Positions 12,758 through 20,810 of a stretch of 35,866 nt of DNA are shown in pieces. Numbering within the stretch: position 1 is the first letter of the stretch; every line of letters starts with the position of its first letter. The notes under the pieces are model-generated. The model was given only the letters and a program-made list of their open reading frames with translations. It searched no databases and was not told the DNA's origin. A program made the position numbers and the translations under genes. Source of the DNA: a virus; the IMG/VR virus record IMGVR_UViG_3300034073_000455, positions 1 to 35,866 of that record. One strand, written 5' to 3'.

Positions 12758-13839
12758 CAGGTGTAATCCCAGCGGCGCCGTTGCTTATCAGCACGCCGCC
12801 CGAGATGGATAAACGCCGGTGCAGCGTAGCCGAGGCTGAACGGCCAGTTTTCATCGCACCACTTCTCGACAGCTTTCATGTCGGCGCCATCGATCACGAA
12901 GTCCACCGCACCAACGCCCGGTCCTGAGTAGAGGTGCTCGCTGTTGCTGGCACCACCAACCGAGGCATTGATCGCTGAAGGTCGATAGCCCGAGGTGATG
13001 ATGATGCTCTTGCCGCCGAACCGTTGCCGCACCCGCTCGAGGAACGCCGCCAGCTCCGCTGCAGTGTCGATCTGATACTGATGCCGGAAGCGCCTGGCCT
13101 CTTGGTCGAGTGCGAACTCACCCAGCCTGATGTGCGGCGTGACGCGCGCGCTGAACGATGAGTCTGGGGTCAGCCTGGCCGGCTCCTGCTGCACCTTCGG
13201 GCGATGATCACCCCATAGCTCGCCTTCTGCTCTGCGGCGCCGCAGCAGGCCAGCCTCGACGTTGGTGCCAGGGTTGCGGTACAGCTCGAGCGCTGCGGGC
13301 ACCTTGTCCCATGCCTGCTCGCGCAGCACCTTGCTGATCGTCTCGAAGCCTGGTGTGCCGTAGAAGTTGGCACCGAGATTGTAGGCGAAGCTGACCAGCG
13401 CTGATCGCTGGTTGTCATCCATCACCTTCCAGTGCGGGATGGTCCTGGCCAGCTTGTCGGCGATGCGATCCACCTCAAGGCGGAGCATCATGTCGGCCTC
13501 GATGATGTTGATCTTGTCGCCGCGCTTCACCGGCACGCCACCGCTATAGCGGGTGGTGCCATAGCCGATCGTCCATGGATCACCACCGCTGAGCGGATCG
13601 GGATAGGCGGAGAGGTGAACGCCCTCGAACTCCTTGATCAGGTTGATGCCAGCCGATAGGTCGATCTGCTTGCCATCTTGTGACCAAGCCTCAAACCACG
13701 GCCGATCACGCCGCATCGCCTGCTGGTAGCCATTAGCGGCGAGATCCTGCTCGAGCAGGTTGATCGCCGCGGCCTGATGGGGGAGTCCCTTGTAGTACCG
13801 AAACAGAGCCTGCAGGGTGATCGGTGCCGTGTTGGCCAT
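12757..13839 (-). CDS. Endolysin: GH24 lysozyme plus M15-type peptidase
   Basis: A 360-residue two-domain lysis enzyme. After about 60 residues (possibly a linker or a target-binding part) comes a lambdoid GH24 lysozyme: IKEFEGVHLSAYPDP at 68-82 with Glu72, and WTIGYGTT at 89-96. The second domain (about 240-355) is an M15-type D-Ala-D-Ala or L-Ala-D-Glu peptidase: TSGYRPSAIN, SEH at 300-302, AVDFVI with Asp313 and FIHLG with His345; the H-to-D spacing is longer than usual because of a SGPGVG insertion. It would cut both glycan and peptide bonds of peptidoglycan. No signal peptide is seen, so it probably needs a holin for release. It starts two bases after the preceding small gene's stop. Confidence 0.9.
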   Translation of the reverse strand: MANTAPITLQALFRYYKGLPHQAAAINLLEQDLAANGYQQAMRRDRPWFEAWSQDGKQIDLSAGINLIKEFEGVHLSAYPDPLSGGDPWTIGYGTTRYSGGVPVKRGDKINIIEADMMLRLEVDRIADKLARTIPHWKVMDDNQRSALVSFAYNLGANFYGTPGFETISKVLREQAWDKVPAALELYRNPGTNVEAGLLRRRRAEGELWGDHRPKVQQEPARLTPDSSFSARVTPHIRLGEFALDQEARRFRHQYQIDTAAELAAFLERVRQRFGGKSIIITSGYRPSAINASVGGASNSEHLYSGPGVGAVDFVIDGADMKAVEKWCDENWPFSLGYAAPAFIHLGRRADKQRRRWDYT

Positions 13840-13840
13840 G

Positions 13841-13981
13841 TCAGCGACGCTTAGGAAACATCAGACGCAGCGCTTGGAGGAGGAGCTGGATCCAGCTATT
13901 GGACTTCAGCGGGGTGATGGCGATGATCTCAGAGCCAGCGGCAATGATGATCGCGATGATCGCAATGGTTTCAGGGGTCAT
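13841..13981 (-). CDS. 46-residue membrane protein, holin candidate
   Basis: A short protein just ahead of the endolysin: MTPETIAIIAIIIAAGSE, a strongly hydrophobic helix from residue 4 to about 24, followed by SNSWIQLLLQALRLMFPKRR, an amphipathic helix with a basic end. I recall small proteins of this form in cyanophages. One membrane span, a basic tail and the position directly upstream of the endolysin make it a holin or pinholin candidate. It starts at the ATG at 13981, and its stop is one base from the endolysin ATG. Confidence 0.6.
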   Translation of the reverse strand: MTPETIAIIAIIIAAGSEIIAITPLKSNSWIQLLLQALRLMFPKRR

Positions 13982-14005
13982 AGTGATAGTGCCTGAATCC
14001 TTAAG

Positions 14006-14239
14006 TTACTGCTGAAGCTCCAGTGCGCGCACGCGCTTATCTAAATCAGCCAGTTCGGTGCGTGCATCGTTCTTCAGTTCTTCGATCGATTTGGCCATCT
14101 GCACTACGGTGGCCTCGATCCGTGCGGACTGGATCTGCATCGAGATCAGCAGGCCGCCGATCGCGACCATGCCAGTAGCCAAGACGGTGGGCAGCGAGGC
14201 GGAGAAGACGCCACCTACGCTCTGTGGTTCTTCAGCCAT
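14006..14239 (-). CDS. Membrane-anchored coiled-coil protein, holin/spanin candidate
   Basis: A 77-residue protein from the ATG at 14239, within four bases of the previous gene's stop. A short polar lead (MAEEPQSVGG) is followed by one membrane span, TVLATGMVAIGGLLISM (about 16-32), and a long charged coiled coil (SIEELKNDARTELADLDKRVRALELQQ). This is the plan of an inner-membrane spanin subunit or an XhlA-like accessory; no lipoprotein box or overlapping outer spanin is seen. It lies in the lysis cassette, 24 bases before the small holin candidate. A start at 14266 is possible. Confidence 0.55.
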   Translation of the reverse strand: MAEEPQSVGGVFSASLPTVLATGMVAIGGLLISMQIQSARIEATVVQMAKSIEELKNDARTELADLDKRVRALELQQ

Positions 14240-14399
14240 CGCTGCGCCGACCTGCGTTGATCCCATCGTAGCGATCGAACGGGTCCGGCCTGCCCTGCAG
14301 GATGACCAGCGCACGGCGGTAGTAGTGGTTATCTGTCTTCCCGACACGCTCAAGGTGGTCGCGGATCTTGCGCCAGTTTTCGAGCGTGTCCCGGTCCAT
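14232..14399 (-). CDS. Hypothetical 55-residue protein
   Basis: A short protein from the ATG at 14399, which overlaps the previous stop (TAATG). Seen: MDRDTLENWRKIRDHLERVGKTDNHYYRRALVI, a helix-turn-helix-like pair of charged helices, then QGRPDPFDRYDG. I recall small cyanophage proteins with the NWRKI...VGKTDN...YRRA pattern, but no function is known. Its end overlaps the membrane coiled-coil gene by eight bases. Confidence 0.5.
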   Translation of the reverse strand: MDRDTLENWRKIRDHLERVGKTDNHYYRRALVILQGRPDPFDRYDGINAGRRSDG

Positions 14400-14530
14400 T
14401 ACCGCCCCTGCCCTCTGAGTGGCTTGCGGCCGCGGCGTCGCGGGCGGGACTGCTGTCCATACCCTTGGCGCGTGGTCTTCGGCGGTCCCGGCTGATGCTC
14501 GATCCGAGCGGTGCCGGTCTTCGACTTCAC
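14399..14530 (-). CDS. Very basic 43-residue protein
   Basis: A tiny protein that starts at GTG 14530 inside the stop of the previous gene (GTGA) and ends in TAATG with the next. About a quarter of its residues are Arg or Lys, in particular GPPKTTRQGYG and SRPRRRGRKPLRGQGR. Almost no predicted secondary structure. Short Arg- and Gly-rich proteins of this kind can bind nucleic acid or sit in the virion. I recall similar ones in cyanophages. The stop-start overlaps on both sides are the main evidence. Confidence 0.5.
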   Translation of the reverse strand: MKSKTGTARIEHQPGPPKTTRQGYGQQSRPRRRGRKPLRGQGR

Positions 14531-14835
14531 TGCCACGGCACACCAGCGGCCTGTGTCGGATGCCGCTGTTCATCGAGCTGGTGCTGCAGGGCACCTTCGA
14601 TCTCGGTCACCTTCTCAGCGCCGAAGTTGTCCTTCACCCAGCCGATCACCATCTCCTCGGTGAGGTCCGCATAGGGGATCAGCTTGTCGGGGCGCTCGAA
14701 GCCGACAGACCCATAGGCCGAGCTGGCATAGGTGCCATCCTCAGCCGAGAGCGTCCAGTGTGCCGTCAGAACAAATCCATCGGCGGTCTCCCGCTCAAGG
14801 TTGGCGATCTTCCAAGTGAAAGTGGTGCTGGGCAT
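14527..14835 (-). CDS. Conserved phage protein of unknown function (DUF7936-like)
   Basis: A 102-residue protein: TTFTWKIANLERETADGFVLTAHWTLSAEDG-type beta strands first, GSVGFERPDKLIPYADLTEEMVIGWVKDNFG in the middle, and a helix (EIEGALQHQLDEQRHP) near the C-terminus. I recall this pattern from cyanophage proteins near the lysis or tail genes, annotated only as a domain of unknown function. It overlaps the truncated antitoxin-like gene upstream by 41 bases and the basic protein downstream by four. Confidence 0.6.
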   Translation of the reverse strand: MPSTTFTWKIANLERETADGFVLTAHWTLSAEDGTYASSAYGSVGFERPDKLIPYADLTEEMVIGWVKDNFGAEKVTEIEGALQHQLDEQRHPTQAAGVPWQ

Positions 14836-15007
14836 GGTGATGTGATCCGTGGGTGAAGTTTAGGTGGGGTGGCAAGTCGAGGCACTGCCGGATCTCCGCC
14901 TTGCGTTGTTCGATGCGCTCCCGGCGCTCAGGACCGAAGCCCTTGGTGAGGTCTGAAAAAGGACGCATCATCGGATTTTGTCCGATCTTTTCGCTGTTTT
15001 TGACCAT
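14795..15007 (-). CDS. Truncated XRE/HigA-like antitoxin fragment
   Basis: A 70-residue protein. Residues about 16-42 (PFSDLTKGFGPERRERIEQRKAEI) copy the N-terminal helix of HigA/XRE-type antitoxin regulators, in which this segment is normally followed by the helix-turn-helix. Here the frame instead runs into a His-rich, Pro-rich end (HGSHHHAQHHFHLEDRQP) that overlaps the next gene in another frame, so the DNA-binding part is missing. No matching toxin gene is nearby. It may be a decayed regulator or a short decoy. Met13 or Met14 (14971 or 14968) is an alternative start and lies at a hairpin. Confidence 0.4.
   Translation of the reverse strand: MVKNSEKIGQNPMMRPFSDLTKGFGPERRERIEQRKAEIRQCLDLPPHLNFTHGSHHHAQHHFHLEDRQP
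14970..14986 (+). terminator. Weak terminator-like hairpin (plus strand)
   Basis: ATCGGA (14970-14975) pairs with TCCGAT (14981-14986) around TTTTG, followed by CTTTTCGCTGTTTTT. On the plus strand this looks like a weak intrinsic terminator; on the minus strand it covers the alternative start of the antitoxin-like gene. Confidence 0.25.
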
Positions 15008-15032
15008 TAGGGAAGGTGACTAGCGAGTAGGA

Positions 15033-16763
15033 CTACAAGGCTTGGAGTTGCGCCTTAATTTCGGCCATCTCCGTTTCCAGCTGCTCAATGCGTTCCATTG
15101 CTTCTTGCAAGGCTTTGACGGCCTTCATGTAAACAATGGATTGCTTGACGCCTTTGGTGACAGTTCCAAGGTCAGCCCCATCTGCATCGGTATCGGGAAT
15201 GTCAAAGACAAGATCAGGACTTACTTCTTCGACTTCCTGTGCGATAAGACCAATTTGCGTGTGCTGCTCGTACCCAGTTTCTTCTTTAAAGTTGTATTTA
15301 ACAACACGCAGAGCCTTAATATCTTGCCACTGGCTTGGAGACTCAACGATGTTTTCTTTAAGTTTTACATCGGAAACCGTTGTGTATGTGCCGCTGGAGT
15401 TTACGACTGTGCCATTTGAAGCCTGAACGGCAAATAGACGGTTACCGCCAGAAGAAAGGTAATCTAGTTTATAGGTACTGGAACCATCATTATTGATGTC
15501 GAATACACCGTAGCTAGTTCCTACTGTTCCAATGCGTATATTTCGGTTTGCCGAAATCCGCATGTTTTCCGTCGGGCTGCTCGCTCCATCGGCGGTAGTG
15601 GAGAACACTAGGCGGCCTGGAACATCATCGTTGCCCCAAGTTGAATCTGCATAGGCTTCAATGTATGCAGAAGAGTTCTGCATGTCAGTTCCGTCATTGC
15701 CACCAAAATTGATTCTGGCTAGTAGTTTCCCGTTTGAGCAGACAGAGCCACCATTGTTTGTGCCAAAGGCGATGATGGCGCTGTCAACAACGTCAATTAC
15801 ACTCAGACCATGAACACCGGCGCTTGCTTGATGTTCAACTTGTAAACGTGCTCCAACAGTGGCTGCAACATTACGGCTAGTAGACGTGCCAACTAACAGG
15901 CGTCCCGAGCTGTCAAATCTTGCAACTTCCGATCCGGTCGTATTAAACGCCAGTGATTTTGATGATGCAGAAGTAAGTGTAAATGTGTTAGATGAATAAC
16001 CAACATTCAGATACGTGGAAGAGTCAATACCAAATCTTGCTATATCTCCGGTTCCACTTCTAGTGCATTCCAGCAATGTATTTGGCCCAGTAGTGCCAAT
16101 CCCTACTCGGCCTGAGGAGTCAATAAGCAACCTAGTTTGAGCCGCAGTTACATCGTAAAAACGCAAACCACTTGAAGCAGCGTTGCCAGACTGAATAACC
16201 CAATGTCCTTCAGAAGCCGTTTCAAGGTTAATGGTGCTATTAACACCAGTGCCAGATCCAGTAGCTTTAATCCTTAGCCGCGCGTCTGATGCGGCTTGAA
16301 TATGTAGCAGTGAATCAGGGCTAGAAGTCCCCAGACCTACCCTGTTGTTCGTGGCATCAACGTAGAGCGTGTTGCTGTCAATATCGACGTTGCCGTTGGA
16401 GTCGATGGTCAGGCGAGCCGTACCGCCCGTTGAAATTCCGACCTGATTGGCGCCAGGCGAATAGAAGCCGGTATCGGTGCCGCTGTCCTTGAAGTAGATC
16501 GACGGAGCGCCCGCCGTGCCGTTCTCGAAGGCGATGGTCGACCATTCACCATCAAGCTGATAGAGAGTGATCCATGCGCTGTTTGCACCATTGCGCATCT
16601 TCATCACGCCAGCGGTCGTATCCGCCCAGCGCATGTACGCATAGGTGGTGGTCGGCTCGGTCGCTCCGCTGTTCTGGGTGACGATTGCGGAAAGGCCGTT
16701 GTTGAGATCGGAACGGACGGCAGCGCCAGTACCGTTAGCGATCACATAGTCGTGTTGAGCCAT
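15033..16763 (-). CDS. Tail fibre with S74 self-cleaving chaperone domain
   Basis: A 576-residue fibre from the ATG at 16763 (AQHDYVIANGTGAA; TTG at 16778 is less likely). The N-terminal ~80 residues attach to the tail, with a form I know from cyanophages. The middle is a run of beta-rich repeats with the GIGT/VGIGTT motif (LLHIQAAS, RVGIGTTGP, GRLLVGTS). The last 113 residues are an intramolecular chaperone of the endosialidase/S74 type: SDVKLKENIV gives the Ser of the Ser-Lys cleavage dyad, followed by IGLIAQEVEEVSPDLV and a coiled coil. The chaperone trimerises the fibre and cuts itself off. Bases 15033 to about 16360 are clearly richer in AT than the N-terminal part, so the distal fibre looks acquired. 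Confidence 0.88.
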   Translation of the reverse strand: MAQHDYVIANGTGAAVRSDLNNGLSAIVTQNSGATEPTTTYAYMRWADTTAGVMKMRNGANSAWITLYQLDGEWSTIAFENGTAGAPSIYFKDSGTDTGFYSPGANQVGISTGGTARLTIDSNGNVDIDSNTLYVDATNNRVGLGTSSPDSLLHIQAASDARLRIKATGSGTGVNSTINLETASEGHWVIQSGNAASSGLRFYDVTAAQTRLLIDSSGRVGIGTTGPNTLLECTRSGTGDIARFGIDSSTYLNVGYSSNTFTLTSASSKSLAFNTTGSEVARFDSSGRLLVGTSTSRNVAATVGARLQVEHQASAGVHGLSVIDVVDSAIIAFGTNNGGSVCSNGKLLARINFGGNDGTDMQNSSAYIEAYADSTWGNDDVPGRLVFSTTADGASSPTENMRISANRNIRIGTVGTSYGVFDINNDGSSTYKLDYLSSGGNRLFAVQASNGTVVNSSGTYTTVSDVKLKENIVESPSQWQDIKALRVVKYNFKEETGYEQHTQIGLIAQEVEEVSPDLVFDIPDTDADGADLGTVTKGVKQSIVYMKAVKALQEAMERIEQLETEMAEIKAQLQAL

Positions 16764-16770
16764 CAGACTT

Positions 16771-16785
16771 TTAGGCAATGCCTAG
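16771..16785. repeat. Palindrome between the J-like and fibre genes
   Basis: TAGGCA (16772-16777) and TGCCTA (16779-16784) flank a single base, between the J-like stop at 16799 and the fibre ATG at 16763. It may be an mRNA hairpin, an operator or a recombination scar at the point where fibre modules are exchanged. Confidence 0.35.
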
Positions 16786-16798
16786 ATTCTTGCAGGAT

Positions 16799-19700
16799 TT
16801 AGGCCGCCTTGCCATATCCGACAGCGGACCATGCGAAGTTCCGGTCGACAGCGGTGCCTGCGCTGTTCCTGAATGTGACCGTGAAGCCGGTGCCACTGAC
16901 GCCAGTGACCACAAAGTAGTCACCTGTGGCTAGGTTCTGAGCAGTTATACCTACGCTTGGCAGGCTGCTATCAACACCACCCAGCGCGGCAGTGCCGGTG
17001 AAGAACGGCTTGTCGAACGTGACGGCCTTGGCACCAGCGCCGCTAGCGATGCTGCCTACGCTCTGCTCCTGTCGCCGCTGGAAGGTGGCCTCATAGCCCA
17101 GCTCATCGATCAGGATGTTCTGCGCAATGTCCTCGCTGGTTAGCTCAGCCTTGAACTGGAAGCCGCGCCCCTTGAAGGTGCCGTTCACGAACTCCTGCCA
17201 GCTTGACCATGTGGGCGATCCGCTGGGGTTGTCGCTGGTGCTGCGCAGGTAGAGCTTGGCATTGACGCCAGCCGCTGCGGTGCCATCCCAGTCGTCCCAG
17301 CTATCCACCTCTCCGGTGCGGCTATCGATCAGGTCTGATGGGAAGTAAGCGCGGGTGACGAAGAACCGCTTCAGGTCGAGGCTGTAGGCAGAACCCAGAT
17401 CCAACGTGCTGTTGAACTGATAGGTGCCGCTGCTGGATACATCGCCGAGAATATCGAACGATGTGATTGCATCGAAGTCGGTGATGCTATCGATCTCGCC
17501 AGTGCCATCCAGCGTCAGCGCGTCATACTCCTCGCTGTAGAACACATCGGTCTTGCTGCCCTGGAAGGGTGGCGTGTCGGCATCTTCGCGGCGGGACTGC
17601 ACCAGCAGGTTGCCCAGCGTGTCGGGCAGATCCACGATCACGCTGGTCTCGGTTGCTGATTGGCGGCCGCCATCGTCCTCGAACTTGACCAGCACCTCGC
17701 CTTCCACCAGCGGGATGATCGCCTCGGTCGCGCTGCCGGCCTTGGCTTCCACCAGGTCGACGCTGTTTGCCCAGGTAGCAGTGCCATCGGTCAGGTTGCT
17801 GTGGCGGATGTGGACCCGACCACCGATCTTCACGTCGAGATCAACGGTCGGATTCCACCGCAGGCGGCCGGAGTTGGCGCTGATCGCCTCGAAGGTGAGG
17901 TTCTGCACGTTGCCCGGCACTGCCGTCTTGCCGACTGCAGCGAAGTTCAGCGATGCAGGCGAGGTGCTGGGAGTGCGCGCACCGTTGAGGCTATAGACCC
18001 GGATCTCATAGGTCTGCGCAGTGGTGTCGAGGATCTCGTAATCAGTGCGCGGCACGTTGACCGTTGTCCAGTTGCCATTCACGGCGCGCCACTGGACCTG
18101 ATACTCCGAGACGCCAACGACTGCGGTCCAGCTCACGATGAGCTTCACGCGCACCTGGCCATTGCTTTCGTAGATCGTCTCGCTAGCCGACAGGTTGATC
18201 GGTGCCGGCCGTGGTTCGTTGAGCTGCGTTATGTCGCGCGTCTGCAGCTTGAAGCCACGTTCGACATAGTTGTATTTGCTGGCGTTGTACGCGATCGCGG
18301 TGACTTCATACTGAACGCGATCGATCTCGCTGATCGTCAGCACGCGCCAAGTGCTGGTCTCGACATTGCTGTTGCTCAGCACCCAGATGCTGTTTGCGTT
18401 CGGTGCAGTGCTGAACGCCGAGGCGACGGTGATGTTCGCGCCAGCGATGCTGCTGATCGCCTTGGTCTCGACGGTGCCATCAGGCAAGATCACCGATAGC
18501 GTCGCGCTGCCAGTGGTGACCAGATCGGTCTCGGCGGTGTCGTCGACCGTGATCACGGTGGTGGTCGCTGCTGCGATCCGGCCACCGCGGCGCACGCCAG
18601 CCTTCACCGGATCGGCGATCTCGATTACCTGTCCTGGTCTGACAAGAACGCCAGCGTCCACGGAGGTCTTGAAGGAGACCACCTCGGTCTCATACTGCTC
18701 GGTATAGAGCAACCACTCACCAAGACGGGCGGCCTGCCCGCGGCTGGTGCAGGCGAAGGCTTTGATGTTGGTGGTGATCACGCCATACTTCGCGATCGCC
18801 TCCTGGTCTTCCACCACCTCGTAGGCAATGTCTTGCGTCTCGAGATCGAGGTAGCTGACGATCGCGACCGTGTGCCTGGTCTTCAGATCCGAGCCGGTGT
18901 AGGTGAAGCCATCAGCACTGACATTGGCCAGCGTGAATAGGTAGCTGGCATCGGTCGGCTTGTCTTGGCTGATGGTCAGGCTGCCAGTGCTCCAGTACGG
19001 CATCACCCGCATCACGGAGCACAGATCGTTGATCAGCTTGTAAGCCTCCTCTTGGTTCTGGATCAGGGCATTGCAGGAGAACCGAGGCTCGGTGCCTCCG
19101 AAGCCATCGTCGACGCTGGTCGATGCGTACTGACTGGCGGAATAGAAGGCGAACTTGTCGAGCTGGCTGGCGGTGATGTGATCGCCCAGTCCCCAGCGGG
19201 TGTTCGTGAGCAGTGCGTAGAGGATCCAAGCTGGATCTGAAGTCCAGACCGCAGCGCCGAAGGTGCCATCCCATGCGCCGGCATAGCTGATGGCGCCAGT
19301 GGTCTGATTTACAGTTCCATTGCTCGGGATCTGCACCTTCATCCCGCGGACGCGATAGGTGCGGCTGGGGATGCTGCTGAACTGCTCAGCATCCAGGCGC
19401 ATCGCGACCAAGGCGCTGTTGGGATATTTCAGTTTTTGCTCAGTGATCTCGGTATAGCTCGACCAGTAGAAGTCGTTGAGCAGGTTGGTGTCGAGGCTGT
19501 CGGCCGTGATGCGCACCACGCGCACATCAACCGGGAAGGAGCCGGTGAAGCTGATCTTGTAGTCCTTCTGATATTGATCAGCGGTGCGGCCTGCGATCGT
19601 GTCATCAATGATGGTGGTGTAACCGCCGCCGTTGTATTGCACTCGGATCTGCAGGTTGACGCTGGTACCACGCACATCACCCTCGTCGGTGTATTGCTCA

Positions 19701-20191
19701 AGGCGCGGCACCGTGATGGTGACTCGCACAGCGTCGACGGTGGTGTCAGTGATGGTGCGCGTGATCGGCGTGGCCTGCTCGACCTTTACCTGCACGCTGG
19801 TTTCTCGCTCAATATCGGAGAAGCCGGGGATGTAGGTCTGCGCCTGCGTGCCGTAGCGAGCCTGCAGGGTGACATTCTGGAAGTTGTAGTCGGCAGATTG
19901 CGGGTTAGTCGCATCAGCGCCCTGCCGCAGGATCTGCGTGCCGTTCAGGAACACATCCTTCAGCAGCGCTCGGTTGTAGTCATCAGTGCCGCGCGTATAA
20001 GCAGCAGCAGATGGGAAGCCTTCGATCTCGCCTTCACTCAGCAGGTCGACGAACGTCGCATATTGCTTCGAGGCCAGCGTGTCGGGATCACGAACTGGCG
20101 TCCGAGTTGGCGCGACAACGGTCTGCTGGACAACGGTTGTCCCGCCGCCTCCACCTCCGCCACCACCTGCACCGCGGATCAATTCGCTCAT
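16799..20191 (-). CDS. Tail tip host-specificity protein (gpJ-like)
   Basis: A 1130-residue homologue of lambda gpJ, the central tail tip protein that touches the receptor. Seen: a Gly-rich start (GAGGGGGGGG), RDPDTLASKQYATFVDLLSEGEIEGF near 35-60, WVLYALLTN-type segments around 320, VRPGQVIEIADPVKAGVRRGGRI near 515-540, and fibronectin type III-like repeats in the second half (PAPINLSASETIYESNGQV, PGNVQNLTFEAI). The C-terminal end (FFTGTAALGG to AVGYGKAA) is beta-rich. Its start overlaps the I-like gene by four bases. The length is close to lambda gpJ (1132 residues), so it is complete. Confidence 0.93.
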   Translation of the reverse strand: MSELIRGAGGGGGGGGGTTVVQQTVVAPTRTPVRDPDTLASKQYATFVDLLSEGEIEGFPSAAAYTRGTDDYNRALLKDVFLNGTQILRQGADATNPQSADYNFQNVTLQARYGTQAQTYIPGFSDIERETSVQVKVEQATPITRTITDTTVDAVRVTITVPRLEQYTDEGDVRGTSVNLQIRVQYNGGGYTTIIDDTIAGRTADQYQKDYKISFTGSFPVDVRVVRITADSLDTNLLNDFYWSSYTEITEQKLKYPNSALVAMRLDAEQFSSIPSRTYRVRGMKVQIPSNGTVNQTTGAISYAGAWDGTFGAAVWTSDPAWILYALLTNTRWGLGDHITASQLDKFAFYSASQYASTSVDDGFGGTEPRFSCNALIQNQEEAYKLINDLCSVMRVMPYWSTGSLTISQDKPTDASYLFTLANVSADGFTYTGSDLKTRHTVAIVSYLDLETQDIAYEVVEDQEAIAKYGVITTNIKAFACTSRGQAARLGEWLLYTEQYETEVVSFKTSVDAGVLVRPGQVIEIADPVKAGVRRGGRIAAATTTVITVDDTAETDLVTTGSATLSVILPDGTVETKAISSIAGANITVASAFSTAPNANSIWVLSNSNVETSTWRVLTISEIDRVQYEVTAIAYNASKYNYVERGFKLQTRDITQLNEPRPAPINLSASETIYESNGQVRVKLIVSWTAVVGVSEYQVQWRAVNGNWTTVNVPRTDYEILDTTAQTYEIRVYSLNGARTPSTSPASLNFAAVGKTAVPGNVQNLTFEAISANSGRLRWNPTVDLDVKIGGRVHIRHSNLTDGTATWANSVDLVEAKAGSATEAIIPLVEGEVLVKFEDDGGRQSATETSVIVDLPDTLGNLLVQSRREDADTPPFQGSKTDVFYSEEYDALTLDGTGEIDSITDFDAITSFDILGDVSSSGTYQFNSTLDLGSAYSLDLKRFFVTRAYFPSDLIDSRTGEVDSWDDWDGTAAAGVNAKLYLRSTSDNPSGSPTWSSWQEFVNGTFKGRGFQFKAELTSEDIAQNILIDELGYEATFQRRQEQSVGSIASGAGAKAVTFDKPFFTGTAALGGVDSSLPSVGITAQNLATGDYFVVTGVSGTGFTVTFRNSAGTAVDRNFAWSAVGYGKAA

Positions 20192-20802
20192 GCTTCTATC
20201 TGCACTGTGTCGATGCCGGCCGAGATCACCACGGAGCCGCAGATCACTTCACCGAACGCTAGGGGCAGCGGCACGCCTGCCCGGCTGGTGTTCTGGATCC
20301 CGCTGAAGCTGTAGGACTTCTGCGGATCCATTTCGGTGTTGGTGGTCCCCTGCGGTCCGCTGTAGGTGCTGGATGCCGACAGCGTTGGCGTTGGCGTCAG
20401 CGCCTGCGAGATGCCACCGAGGATCAACGCACCGCCGAGCAGACCGATCTTGGTGACGGTGGCACCAGCAAGGCCAAGACCAAGGCCGGGAATGAAGATC
20501 GCTGCAGCGACCAAGGCAACACCAGCAAGGATCTGCCCCACACCACCACCAGCACCACCGATCACCGGCACGATCTTGATCGCATTGCTGCCAGCCGGAC
20601 CATGCAGCTCCTCCATTCCTACGGCATGATCGCCGACCATCACGCGGTAGTGCCGCCCCTCTTGACACATGTGCCGCTCCACCTGCGGATAGTTGGCCAG
20701 CAGGAATCGGATCGCCTCTGCTGCACTATCGACGGCCGCCATGAACTTGCGCCGTCCGAGGAACTTGGCTAGCTGCCCATACACTCGGATCTCGCGCAGC
20801 AT
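20188..20802 (-). CDS. Tail assembly protein I-like
   Basis: A 204-residue homologue of lambda gpI, which acts early in tail tip assembly. An N-terminal ubiquitin-like region (REIRVYGQLAKFLGRRKF, AIRFLLANYPQVERHM) is followed by a Gly-rich hydrophobic middle (GGAGGGVGQILAGVALVAAAIFIPG, ALILGGISQAL) and a conserved end (SGIQNTSRAGVPLPLAFGEVICGSVVISAG). It lies between K- and J-like genes exactly as in lambda and overlaps the J-like start by four bases. Confidence 0.88.
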   Translation of the reverse strand: MLREIRVYGQLAKFLGRRKFMAAVDSAAEAIRFLLANYPQVERHMCQEGRHYRVMVGDHAVGMEELHGPAGSNAIKIVPVIGGAGGGVGQILAGVALVAAAIFIPGLGLGLAGATVTKIGLLGGALILGGISQALTPTPTLSASSTYSGPQGTTNTEMDPQKSYSFSGIQNTSRAGVPLPLAFGEVICGSVVISAGIDTVQIEA

Positions 20803-20810
20803 GGCAGTTC

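Noticed and set aside
16763-16778. TTG start for the tail fibre at 16778
   Set aside because: The ATG at 16763 gives the N-terminus expected for this fibre type; the five extra residues have no support.
17660-18499. 279-residue plus-strand frame inside the J-like gene
   Set aside because: The minus-strand gpJ homologue is clear and full length; this frame is a composition shadow.
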